From assembly GCF_040790665.1 (NCBI RefSeq), contig NZ_CP160849.1, forward strand, positions 1,885,501 to 1,949,500: 64,000 bases of DNA, in the 5' to 3' direction. Of the stretch, positions 19,261 through 27,677 are shown one piece after another. How positions within the stretch are numbered: the stretch's first letter is position 1; each line of letters starts with the position of its first letter. The translations under genes were made by a program, and so were the position numbers. The notes below the pieces were generated by a model that was not told the origin of the DNA, ran no database searches, and saw only the letters and a program-made list of their open reading frames with translations. Origin of the DNA: Sulfitobacter pontiacus. GTDB lineage: Bacteria > Pseudomonadota > Alphaproteobacteria > Rhodobacterales > Rhodobacteraceae.

Positions 19261-19794
19261 ATGTTGGTACCACTTGAGAAAATCCTGTTGGGGTTGGGCG
19301 CGGCTGCGGTCATCCTTTTGGGGATCTTGATCACGTCCAACGTGGTCGCACGCGCCGTCTTCGCATCTAGCGTACCCGATAGCGTCACTTTGGTTCGGGA
19401 GCTGATGGTCGCGGCCATCCTCCTGCCCCTTGCGGCAGCGACCGCAAACCGCGCTCACGTTAGTGTGGCTTTTGTATCCGACCGGTTCGGGCCCAAACTT
19501 CGGTCCTGGCTTATTGTGCTGGGGTCGGTCATGGGGATGATCGCCTTGGGCGGTCTGATCTATTCCGGCGGCCGCGAATTCCTGAGCGTTTGGGAAAAGG
19601 GTAGCTTTTTCTACGGTGATCTGAACCTGCCCAAATGGCCCGGACGTCTGTTGTTTGTGGTCGGTATCGCCGCCTGCTGGCTGCGTCTGGCGGAACTGGC
19701 GATGCGCGATGTGCGGACCATCCTGTCCGGGGGCATCGTCTCGGACGAAGAAAACCACACAATCGAGCTCGTTGCCGAAAAAGAGGTGCTGTAA
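19261..19794 (+). CDS. dctQ: TRAP transporter small permease, DctQ family
   Basis: 177-residue inner-membrane protein with four predicted spans (about residues 13-33, 48-66, 88-110, 130-150), the DctQ topology. It bridges the binding protein and the large permease. The ATG at 19261 follows GGGAGGAG, a better site than the in-frame start at 19243. Its stop overlaps the next start (TAATG), so the large subunit is translationally coupled. DctQ proteins are weakly conserved in sequence, so the call rests on topology, length and position. Confidence 0.88.
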   Translation: MLVPLEKILLGLGAAAVILLGILITSNVVARAVFASSVPDSVTLVRELMVAAILLPLAAATANRAHVSVAFVSDRFGPKLRSWLIVLGSVMGMIALGGLIYSGGREFLSVWEKGSFFYGDLNLPKWPGRLLFVVGIAACWLRLAELAMRDVRTILSGGIVSDEENHTIELVAEKEVL

Positions 19795-21134
19795 TGGATG
19801 CGTCGACCATCGGGCTGATTGCCTTTGCTGCCGTTCTGATCCTGTTGGCGCTGCGTGTGCCGATTGCCTTTGCGCTGGCCAGCGTCGCGACGATTGCGAC
19901 CTTCTTTATCTTTGCCTTCCGCACTGGCACTTTCATGCCTGAACGTGCCATCCGTGCGACAACGTCGATGGTGTTCTCGAACTCCTTTGACCTGATACAC
20001 TCCTACGATCTATCGATGATACCGCTGTTTGTCGCGCTTGGGCACATTGCCTATCGCGCGGATATCACGACCAAGATCTACCACGCGGCCAAGGTCTGGC
20101 TGACACGTCTGCCCGGCGGTGTTGCCATGGCAAGCGTCATGGGCTGTGGCGGATTTTCGGCCATTACCGGCAGCTCTATCGCCTGTGCCTCGACCATGGG
20201 GAAAATCTGTACGCCCGAGATGCTGCGCATGGGCTATGACCCGCGTCTGGCAACAGCGTCGGTCGCGGCAGGGGGCACGCTGGGCTCGCTGATCCCGCCG
20301 TCGGTTCTTTTCATCATCTACGGTATCTTCACCGAAACCTCGATTTCGTCGCTGTTCCTCGCGGGTGTTTTGCCGGGGCTGCTGACGCTGGCGGGCTTTA
20401 TCCTCGTGATCGCCGTCTGGGTCTGGCGTTCGCCCGAAATCGCCCCTTCGACAGCGACACGCTACTCCGCCAAAGAACGCTTTGCGGCGGCGGCTGAAAG
20501 CTGGCCTGCGGTCATGCTGTTCGTGTTGATCATCGGCGGTATCTACGGCGGTATCTTTACGGCGACCGAAGCGGCGGCTGTTTGCGTGGTCGCGGCGACG
20601 CTGATCGGTTTTGCGCAGCGCAAGCTGACCTTGCAGGGCCTGTGGGACGCGGTGAAAGAGACGTGCATCCAGACCGCAGCGATCTTCTTTATCGCGGCAG
20701 GGGCCAAGATTTTTGTGGCCTTTATCGCCCTGACCAACGTTGCCCCGATGATTGTGAACGTCGTGGCCGAGGCAGAGCTGTCAGTCGTGGTCCTGCTGCT
20801 GGCGATTGCCGCGATCTATCTGCTGCTTGGCATGTTCCTTGATCCCATCGGCATCATGGTTCTGACCCTGCCACTGATGATCCCGCTGGTGGAAAGCTAT
20901 GACATGAACCTGATCTGGTTCGGTGTTGTGGTGATTAAACTGCTGGAAATCGGGCTGATCACGCCGCCTGTCGGGTTGAACGTCTTTGTTATCGCCAATG
21001 TGGTGGGCAAAGAGGCTCCGATCGACAAGATCTTTGCCGGTATCACGCGCTTCCTCAGCGTTGACGTGATCGTGCTGGTGCTGATCATGTCCTTCCCGAT
21101 GATCTCGCTGCTTATTCCTATGGCGGCGCGATGA
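19794..21134 (+). CDS. dctM: TRAP transporter large permease, DctM family
   Basis: 446-residue membrane protein with about twelve spans that carries out sodium-coupled transport. Conserved DctM elements are visible: PGGVAMASVMGCGGFSAITGSS near residue 107, GGTLGSLIPPSV near residue 160, and EIGLITPPVGLNVFVI near residue 384. The start at 19794 overlaps the DctQ stop by one base; a longer in-frame reading is rejected because it would lie inside dctQ. The stop overlaps the IclR gene by 4 nt, tying transporter and regulator in one transcript. Confidence 0.92.
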   Translation: MDASTIGLIAFAAVLILLALRVPIAFALASVATIATFFIFAFRTGTFMPERAIRATTSMVFSNSFDLIHSYDLSMIPLFVALGHIAYRADITTKIYHAAKVWLTRLPGGVAMASVMGCGGFSAITGSSIACASTMGKICTPEMLRMGYDPRLATASVAAGGTLGSLIPPSVLFIIYGIFTETSISSLFLAGVLPGLLTLAGFILVIAVWVWRSPEIAPSTATRYSAKERFAAAAESWPAVMLFVLIIGGIYGGIFTATEAAAVCVVAATLIGFAQRKLTLQGLWDAVKETCIQTAAIFFIAAGAKIFVAFIALTNVAPMIVNVVAEAELSVVVLLLAIAAIYLLLGMFLDPIGIMVLTLPLMIPLVESYDMNLIWFGVVVIKLLEIGLITPPVGLNVFVIANVVGKEAPIDKIFAGITRFLSVDVIVLVLIMSFPMISLLIPMAAR

Positions 21135-21907
21135 GTGGGGACACCACAGACAGGAAGTTTGCCAACACTCTGGCGCGGGGGCTTGCTGTATTGCGGGCCT
21201 TTCGCGCCAGTGACAGCGGGCTGACCCACGCGCAGATTGCCGACCGGACGGGGCTGCCCAAGCCTACGGTGTCGCGGCTGACCTATACGCTGTGCGAACT
21301 CGGCTACCTCAGCCATGGCGGGCGCAATGACCGCTTTCGGCTGGGGCCGTCAGCCATCGCGCTTGGCTCTGTCGCGTCGGTGGCGGTGAACTTTCTGGAT
21401 TTGGTGTCCGACGCCATGCAAGAGCTGGCCGATAAAACGGGCACGCTATTGCTGGTCGCCGTGCGCGACGACGAGAAAATGATGCTGGTGCGCACATGGC
21501 GGCCACAGAATGCATCGACCATCTGGCTGGAGCCGGGGCACCGGATTCCAGTGTTCGGATCGTCGTCAGGCATGGCCGTCGTGGCGTCACTTGGCGAAGA
21601 GCGCTTTGAGCAGTTGACGCCCGAAGCGGATATGCGAAGGTTCCGGGCGGAGGGATATTCGCAATTGATAGAACAAGGGTTCGCCTACGCGTCGGAGGGC
21701 ACACGATATGCCAGTACGATCAACGCCGTAAGTGTCCCCTATTTTGCCGAAGAGTTCGGCGAACCGGTATCGTTCACCGCCGGGGCCATGCCACATGATT
21801 TGCCCGATTCCCGTATCGTGCAAGAGGTCGGCCCCGCGTTGCGTGAACTGGTGCGCGCGCTTGAACAGCGCACCGGGCGCACCCCCGCGCTCAGCCGCCG
21901 GGACTGA
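21131..21907 (+). CDS. IclR family transcriptional regulator
   Basis: 258-residue regulator. An N-terminal winged helix-turn-helix occupies residues about 12-70 (recognition helix around LPKPTVSRLTYTL). The IclR effector domain takes up the rest (for example GHRIPVFGSSSGMAVVASL near residue 135). The gene overlaps dctM by 4 nt and lies 28 nt before the beta-oxidation genes, so it probably senses the imported acid or its CoA ester and controls this operon. The GAAAC-N3-GTTTC palindrome at 18133 is the best candidate binding site. Confidence 0.9.
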   Translation: MSGDTTDRKFANTLARGLAVLRAFRASDSGLTHAQIADRTGLPKPTVSRLTYTLCELGYLSHGGRNDRFRLGPSAIALGSVASVAVNFLDLVSDAMQELADKTGTLLLVAVRDDEKMMLVRTWRPQNASTIWLEPGHRIPVFGSSSGMAVVASLGEERFEQLTPEADMRRFRAEGYSQLIEQGFAYASEGTRYASTINAVSVPYFAEEFGEPVSFTAGAMPHDLPDSRIVQEVGPALRELVRALEQRTGRTPALSRRD

Positions 21908-21935
21908 AACAAGACTAGACCAAGGAATATGCTAA

Positions 21936-24032
21936 ATGACTGACAAGATTGGATATACCCGCAAAGGCGACGTGGCCGTGCTGCGGATCAAGAACCCCCC
22001 GGTCAATGCGTTGTCCCATGCTGTTCGTGAAGGTCTGGTTGCCGGTATGGCGCAGGCCGAGGCCGATGACGGCGTCAAGGCCGTGGTTATCGTCGGCGAG
22101 GGCCGCGCCTTTATCGCCGGTGCGGATATCACCGAATTCGGCAAAACGCCGCTGGAACCTTTCCTGCCGGATGTGTGCAAACGGATCGAGGATTCCCCGC
22201 TGATCGTTGTTGCCTCCATGCATGGTGTGTCCTTGGGCGGCGGGCTCGAGATCGCGCTGTCGGCGCATTACCGTGTGGCGCAGCCGTCGGCCAAAGTGGG
22301 CCTGCCCGAGGTACATCTGGGCCTGATCCCCGGTGCCGGTGCGACCCAGCGTTTGCCGCGTCTGATCGGTGTGGACCCCTCGCTTGATCTGATCACCTCT
22401 GGCCGTCAGGTCAAAGCGGCCGAAGCGGAAAGCCTTGGCATCGTCGATCAGGTCACCGAGGGCGACCCCGAGGATGTGGGCGTCGCCTATGCCGAGAACC
22501 TGATCGCCACCAACGCACCGCGCCGCCCCGTCAGCGAGATGGCCGCACCCGCGCCGATCGACTGGGATGCGGCTTATGACGGGACGCTGAAAAAGGGGCG
22601 GGGGCAAATCTCTCCGGCGCAGGCGGTCCGCGCGGTTCAGGCCGCGGCAGAGCGGCCCTTTGACGAAGGCATGCTGGCCGAGCGCAAGATCTTCATGGAG
22701 TTGATGGAGACAGACCAGCGTCAGGGCATGATCCACGCGTTCTTCTCTGAGCGTGCGGTAGGCAACCTGCCGGAACTGAAAGGCGTCGAACCCCGCGCGT
22801 TGCAATCCATCGGCATCATCGGCGGCGGCACCATGGGCGCAGGCATCGCCACGGCTGCGCTGTTGGCAGGCTTCAACGTCGTGCTGATCGAGATGAAGGA
22901 AGACGCCGCAGAGGCCGCGCGCGGTCGCATCGCGGGCAATCTTTCCGGCGCGCTTAAGCGTGGCAAGATCACGCAGATGAAATATGACGCGATGACCAAC
23001 ACCGCGCTTGAGGTGTCGATCAACTATGACAGCCTCGCCTCGGTCGATCTGGTGATCGAAGCCGTGTTCGAGGACATGGGTGTCAAGAAAGAGGTGTTCG
23101 GCAAGCTTGATGCCGTGTGCAAACCCGGTGCTATTCTGGCGTCCAACACGTCCTATCTGGATGTGGACGAGATCGCGGCCAGCACCTCGCGCCCTGCGGA
23201 TGTGATCGGGCTGCACTTCTTCTCGCCTGCGCATATCATGAAGCTGCTCGAAGTGGTGGTCGCCGAAAAGACCGCCCCCGATGTGGTCGCCACGGGCTTT
23301 GCTCTTGGCAAGGCGCTGAACAAGATTTCCGTGCGCGCCGGTGTCTGCGACGGGTTTATCGGCAACCGTATTCTGGCAACCTACCGCACCGCTGCCGATC
23401 ACATGGTGCTTGATGGCGCATCGCCGTTCCAGATCGATAAGGCGCTGGTGGATTTCGGCTTTGCCATGGGCCCCTTTGCCGTGGGCGATCTGGCCGGACT
23501 CGATATCGGCTGGGCCACACGCAAGCGCAAAGCGGCGACGCGCCACCCTGCCGAACGCGTGCCGACATACCCCGACAAGATCTGCGAAGCGGGCAACTTC
23601 GGTCAGAAGACCGGCAAAGGCTACTACATCTATGAGGCCGGATCGCGCGGCGGCGTGCCGAACCCCGAAGTATCCGAGCTGATCGCCGCCGAACGCGCCG
23701 AGCGTGGCATCACCCCGCGTGACTTTACCGACGCAGAGATCGTCCGCCGCTATATGGCCGCGATGGTCAACGAGGCGGCAAAGGTCGTGGGCGAGGGCAT
23801 CGCGAAGCGGCCCTTGGATGTGGATATGGTCCTGCTCTTTGGCTACGGCTTCCCGCGCTACTGGGGTGGCCCGATGAAATGGGCCGACCTGCAAGGGCTG
23901 CCTGCACTGCTGGCCGACATCGAAAGCTACGCCAAGGAAGACGCCTGGTTCTGGGAACCCGCGCCGCTGCTGAAACAGTTGGTGGCCGAAGGGCGCAACT
24001 TTGACGACCTGAACAAACAAGCCGCTAAGTAA
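21936..24032 (+). CDS. Bifunctional enoyl-CoA hydratase / 3-hydroxyacyl-CoA dehydrogenase (FadJ/PimF-like)
   Basis: 698-residue beta-oxidation enzyme that hydrates enoyl-CoA and oxidises the 3-hydroxyacyl-CoA with NAD+. Residues 1-190 are a crotonase domain with the oxyanion loops [11 protein letters not shown] near residue 50 and SLGGGLEI near residue 99. The NAD-binding site [14 protein letters not shown] is near residue 292. The dehydrogenase His region [15 protein letters not shown] lies near residue 423, and a repeated C-terminal domain ends near residue 690. This is the PimF/FadJ domain order. A thiolase to complete the cycle is absent from the window. Confidence 0.92.
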   Translation: MTDKIGYTRKGDVAVLRIKNPPVNALSHAVREGLVAGMAQAEADDGVKAVVIVGEGRAFIAGADITEFGKTPLEPFLPDVCKRIEDSPLIVVASMHGVSLGGGLEIALSAHYRVAQPSAKVGLPEVHLGLIPGAGATQRLPRLIGVDPSLDLITSGRQVKAAEAESLGIVDQVTEGDPEDVGVAYAENLIATNAPRRPVSEMAAPAPIDWDAAYDGTLKKGRGQISPAQAVRAVQAAAERPFDEGMLAERKIFMELMETDQRQGMIHAFFSERAVGNLPELKGVEPRALQSIGIIGGGTMGAGIATAALLAGFNVVLIEMKEDAAEAARGRIAGNLSGALKRGKITQMKYDAMTNTALEVSINYDSLASVDLVIEAVFEDMGVKKEVFGKLDAVCKPGAILASNTSYLDVDEIAASTSRPADVIGLHFFSPAHIMKLLEVVVAEKTAPDVVATGFALGKALNKISVRAGVCDGFIGNRILATYRTAADHMVLDGASPFQIDKALVDFGFAMGPFAVGDLAGLDIGWATRKRKAATRHPAERVPTYPDKICEAGNFGQKTGKGYYIYEAGSRGGVPNPEVSELIAAERAERGITPRDFTDAEIVRRYMAAMVNEAAKVVGEGIAKRPLDVDMVLLFGYGFPRYWGGPMKWADLQGLPALLADIESYAKEDAWFWEPAPLLKQLVAEGRNFDDLNKQAAK

Positions 24033-24078
24033 ATGAACAAGGGCGCAATGCCCGACAGTATAAACCGGAGGAAGACAA

Positions 24079-25284
24079 ATGGATCTGAGCTATAGCGACG
24101 AAGAAAAGGCTTTCCGCGCCGAAGTGCGGGCCTTTCTTGAGGAAAAGCTCCCCAAGGAAATGAGCGACAAAATCCGCAAGGGTGAAGAGCTGGGTAAAGA
24201 CGGTCAGGAACAGTGGCATGCTATCCTGAACGCCCAAGGCTGGCTGGCCCCGAACTGGCCCAAGAAATTTGGCGGTGCGGAATGGAACGCGGTGCAGCGT
24301 CACATTTTCGAAGAAGAAGCCGCTGCCGCCTATGCGCCGCGCATTGTGCCTTTTGGCCTGTCGATGCTGGCCCCCGTGCTGCAAAAATTCGGCTCGCAAG
24401 AGCAGAATGACTACTGGCTGCCCCGCATCCTGTCGGGCGAAGACTGGTGGTGTCAGGGCTATTCCGAGCCGGGTGCGGGGTCCGACCTTGCATCGCTCAA
24501 GACCGAAGCGGTTCTGAACGACGAAGGCACGCACTACATCGTCAACGGCCAGAAGACCTGGACCACGCTGGGTCAGCACGCGAACATGATCTTCTGCCTT
24601 GTACGCACTGACAAGACGGTCAAGCAGCAAGAGGGTATTTCCTTCCTGCTGATCGACATGGACACCCCCGGCGTCGAAGTGCGCCCGATCATCCTGCTCG
24701 ACGGCACCCACGAGGTGAACGAAGTCTGGTTCTCGGATGTGAAAGTCCCGGTCGAAAACCTTGTCGGCAAAGAGAACGAAGGCTGGACCTACGCCAAGTA
24801 CCTGCTGACCCACGAACGCACTAACATCGCGGGCGTCGGGTTCTCGCAAGCGGGTCTGACTGCGGTCAAACGTATCGCCAAGGCTGAGATGTCCGGCGGC
24901 AAGCCGTTGATGCAGAACCCGCATTTCGCGGCACGTGTGGCGCAGGTTGAAATCGACCTGATGGCGATGAGCACCACAAACCTGCGCATCGTCTCAAAGG
25001 CGGCAGCGGGCGCGGCACCGGGCGTTGAATCGTCCATGCTGAAGGTCAAAGGCACGATCATCCGTCAGGAGATCAACGACCTCGCACGTCGTGCGGCGGG
25101 TGCCTATGCGATGCCATTCGCATCCGAAGCGATCGAAGGGTCGAACCTGGCCCTGCCTGATCCGTTGAATGCCGGCCCCGTCGCCGCGCAATATTTCAAC
25201 AACCGTAAACTGTCGATCTTTGGCGGCTCGAACGAAATCCAGCGCCAGATCATTGCCAAAACAACGATGGGAGGTGGAGCATGA
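24079..25284 (+). CDS. Acyl-CoA dehydrogenase, PimC-like large subunit
   Basis: 401-residue FAD-dependent acyl-CoA dehydrogenase. The start MDLSYSDEEKAFRAEVR and overall length match the large subunit of heteromeric enzymes such as pimeloyl-CoA dehydrogenase PimC. The FAD-contact region GYSEPGAGSDLASL is near residue 131. Near the C-terminus the usual YEGT motif, whose Glu is the catalytic base in many family members, reads FGGSNEIQ, so Gly replaces Glu at that position. It overlaps the second dehydrogenase gene by 4 nt. The pair probably forms a heteromer acting on a CoA ester with a bulky or dicarboxylic tail. Confidence 0.85.
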   Translation: MDLSYSDEEKAFRAEVRAFLEEKLPKEMSDKIRKGEELGKDGQEQWHAILNAQGWLAPNWPKKFGGAEWNAVQRHIFEEEAAAAYAPRIVPFGLSMLAPVLQKFGSQEQNDYWLPRILSGEDWWCQGYSEPGAGSDLASLKTEAVLNDEGTHYIVNGQKTWTTLGQHANMIFCLVRTDKTVKQQEGISFLLIDMDTPGVEVRPIILLDGTHEVNEVWFSDVKVPVENLVGKENEGWTYAKYLLTHERTNIAGVGFSQAGLTAVKRIAKAEMSGGKPLMQNPHFAARVAQVEIDLMAMSTTNLRIVSKAAAGAAPGVESSMLKVKGTIIRQEINDLARRAAGAYAMPFASEAIEGSNLALPDPLNAGPVAAQYFNNRKLSIFGGSNEIQRQIIAKTTMGGGA

Positions 25285-26414
25285 ACTTCGACCTGACAGA
25301 AGAACGCCAAATGCTGCAAGACAGTCTGCGCCGTTTCCTGCGCGACAAATACGATACAGCAGCCCGCAACAAGATCCTTGAAAGCGACACCGGCTTTTCC
25401 GCGGACATCTGGAACGGTCTGGCCGAACTGGGCGTCATCGGCGCACTGTTCACCGAAGATCAGGGCGGCTTTGGCGGCGCTGGTTTCGACATCGCCGTCG
25501 TGTTCGAGGAACTGGGCCGCGCAGGCGTGGTCGAACCCTTCCTTGATACCGCCATTCTGGGCGGTGGTCTGATTGCCGACCTGGGCAATGACGACCAGCA
25601 GGCCCACGTTGAAGAACTGATCGGTGGCGCGTTGCAGGTGGCTTTTGCCCACGGCGAACCCACCAGCCGCTATGACCTGAACCAGGTGACCTCCACGGCC
25701 AAGGTCGATGGCGACAACGTCGTGCTGAACGGTCGCAAGGCCGTTGTGGTCAACGCTGAAAACGCCGACATGCTGATCGTTTCTGCCCGCGAAAGCGGCG
25801 AGGCAGGCGACGAAAACGGGATCTCGCTGTTCCTCGTGCCGGCGGATACCAAGGGCATCACGCTGCAAGGCTATGCGCTTTTGGCCGGTGGCCGTGCCGC
25901 CGAAGTCACGCTGGATGATGTGTCCGTCCCTGCCTCTGCCCGTCTGGGTGAAGCGGGCAAGGCGTTCAAGGCGATCGAGGCGCGCGTCGCTGCGGCCAAT
26001 GTCGCGATCTGTGCGGAAACACTGGGTGCGATGGAAACGGCAACCCGCCTGACCCGCGAATACCTGATGACCCGCAAGCAGTTCGGCAAGCCCATCGGCA
26101 CGTTCCAGGCGCTCGCGCACCGCATGTCCGACCTGCTGATCGAGATGGAGCAGGCGCGCTCTGCCGTGATCGTAGCCGCGGGTAACCTCGAAGCGGAGTA
26201 CAAAGCGCGCGAGACGCATATCTCTGCCGCCAAGAACCTGCTGGGTCGCGCGGGCCGTCTGGTTGCCGAAGACAGCATCCAGATGCACGGCGGTATCGCC
26301 ATGACGCAAGAATACGAACTGGCCCATATCGCCAAGCGTATCATCATGGCAGACCACCGCTTTGGTGACACCGACCACCATCTGGAGCGTTTCATTGCCC
26401 TTGCAGCAGCCTGA
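25281..26414 (+). CDS. Acyl-CoA dehydrogenase, PimD-like small subunit
   Basis: 377-residue acyl-CoA dehydrogenase paired with the one just upstream. The N-terminus (MNFDLTEERQMLQDSLRRF) and the stretch LTREYLMTRKQFGKPIGTFQ near residue 258 are typical. The C-terminus has IQMHGGIAMTQEYELAHI near residue 334 but lacks a YEGT motif. The overlapping genes and complementary features suggest one heteromeric enzyme rather than two independent dehydrogenases. The Glu in AMETATRLTREY near residue 250 is a possible alternative base; this is inference. Confidence 0.85.
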   Translation: MNFDLTEERQMLQDSLRRFLRDKYDTAARNKILESDTGFSADIWNGLAELGVIGALFTEDQGGFGGAGFDIAVVFEELGRAGVVEPFLDTAILGGGLIADLGNDDQQAHVEELIGGALQVAFAHGEPTSRYDLNQVTSTAKVDGDNVVLNGRKAVVVNAENADMLIVSARESGEAGDENGISLFLVPADTKGITLQGYALLAGGRAAEVTLDDVSVPASARLGEAGKAFKAIEARVAAANVAICAETLGAMETATRLTREYLMTRKQFGKPIGTFQALAHRMSDLLIEMEQARSAVIVAAGNLEAEYKARETHISAAKNLLGRAGRLVAEDSIQMHGGIAMTQEYELAHIAKRIIMADHRFGDTDHHLERFIALAAA

Positions 26415-26823
26415 TGAAAGCCAGCTGATCCGGGACGAGACCGGCACCCAAACCCTGGTCGGATATGTCGTCGACATATCCGATCCGGCCCACGGGCGCT
26501 GCTTTCTTGATCTGGGTCCGCAACACTTCAACCGCCATGGGGTTCTTCATGGCGGTATTGCCGCCACATTGCTGGATAACGCCTGTGGCATGACCGGATC
26601 GCTGAGCGTGGATCCCACCGGCCAGCACCCGTTCCTCACGATCTCGCTGACGACCCAGTTTCTGGCCGCGGGGCAGCCCGGGCGCGTGACCGCGACCGGC
26701 ACGATCAAGGGCGGTGGCCGCAGTCTGCTGTATATCGATGCTGAACTCGTCCACGAAGACGGCACGGTCATTGCGACATCCACAGGCGTGTTCAAGCGCG
26801 TCCCACAGGAGAAACTGAAATGA
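26395..26823 (+). CDS. Hotdog-fold thioesterase, PaaI family
   Basis: 142-residue thioesterase that hydrolyses CoA esters, often to rescue stalled beta-oxidation intermediates. The HGG motif is visible in NRHGVLHGGIAATLLDN near residue 44. No ATG fits this frame near the beginning. TTG at 26395 is chosen because GGAG (26384-26387) lies seven bases upstream; GTG/TTG codons at 26362-26365 and TTG at 26401 are alternatives. The chosen start lies 20 nt inside the preceding dehydrogenase gene, so translation is coupled. The next gene overlaps by 4 nt. Confidence 0.8.
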   Translation: MPLQQPDESQLIRDETGTQTLVGYVVDISDPAHGRCFLDLGPQHFNRHGVLHGGIAATLLDNACGMTGSLSVDPTGQHPFLTISLTTQFLAAGQPGRVTATGTIKGGGRSLLYIDAELVHEDGTVIATSTGVFKRVPQEKLK

Positions 26824-27593
26824 GCGCTCGGATCGAAGACAAGGGTGACCGGATCGTCATCTGGAACGGAAACGCGCATAAGCGGGGGGCCCTGTCGCCC
26901 GAGCTTTACGCCTGCATCGGCCAAGCGATTGAAATGGCCGCCGAGCCGCGTATCCGTGCCGTGATCCTCACCTCCGAAGGGGATTTCTTTTGCGCGGGCG
27001 GCGATCTGAATGTCCTGATCGCCCGCCGCGACATGCCCAAAGATGAACGTCGGGGTAAGATCAACGAATTGCACAGCCTGATCCGCGCGATCCGGTCCTG
27101 TCCGGTGCCGGTCATCGCCGCCGTCGAAGGCGGTGCCGCGGGGGCAGGGCTGTCTTTCGCGCTGGCCTGCGATCTGATCGTTGCCGCCGCCGGTGCCAAG
27201 TTCACTGCTGCTTACGTCAAGGCAGGGCTGGTGCCCGATGGCGGGCTGACCGCCTCACTTGCGCGTGCGCTGCCGCGGCAGCTCGCGATGGAGATGTGCA
27301 TGTTGGCGCAGCCCGTCACCGTTGAACGCATGCATGATCTGGGCGTGGTAAATGCCGTCACCGACAAGGGCGGCGCGTTTGAGGCCGCAATGGCGCTTGC
27401 CGACCGCTTGGCCGCAGGCCCCCGCGAAGCCCAAGGGGTGATCCGCGGGCTGGTCGCGCAGGGCTATGACGTGTCCGAGGCCGACCAGCTTGAAGCGGAA
27501 TGTGACGCCATGGCCCATGCCACTGGCGCAGATGAAGCCGCCGAAGGCATCGCCGCTTTCCTCGAGAAGCGCACACCGAATTACGGCGGCTGA
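26820..27593 (+). CDS. Enoyl-CoA hydratase/isomerase family protein
   Basis: 257-residue crotonase-fold enzyme. The two oxyanion-hole segments are FFCAGGDLNVL near residue 58 and EGGAAGAGLSFALACD near residue 103. The acidic residues of canonical hydratases (Glu-Glu) are not both evident: the second region reads AYVKAGLVPDGGL near residue 131, with Asp in place of the second Glu. It could therefore be an isomerase or a hydrolase of the superfamily rather than a plain hydratase. It overlaps the thioesterase by 4 nt and lies inside the beta-oxidation operon. Confidence 0.82.
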   Translation: MSARIEDKGDRIVIWNGNAHKRGALSPELYACIGQAIEMAAEPRIRAVILTSEGDFFCAGGDLNVLIARRDMPKDERRGKINELHSLIRAIRSCPVPVIAAVEGGAAGAGLSFALACDLIVAAAGAKFTAAYVKAGLVPDGGLTASLARALPRQLAMEMCMLAQPVTVERMHDLGVVNAVTDKGGAFEAAMALADRLAAGPREAQGVIRGLVAQGYDVSEADQLEAECDAMAHATGADEAAEGIAAFLEKRTPNYGG

Positions 27594-27677
27594 CCCTCGG
27601 CCACCGATTTATTGACCCAACCCGCAGCCAGACGCGCTGACCGGGTTCTGAAAGACTGCGGGGAGGCAGAGAATATA

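Noticed and set aside
21915-24020. A 701-codon open frame on the minus strand opposite the FadJ-like gene
   Set aside because: It mirrors a gene with clear crotonase and dehydrogenase motifs. The reverse reading has low-complexity, His/Arg/Gln-rich content with no family pattern, as expected for a high-G+C shadow.
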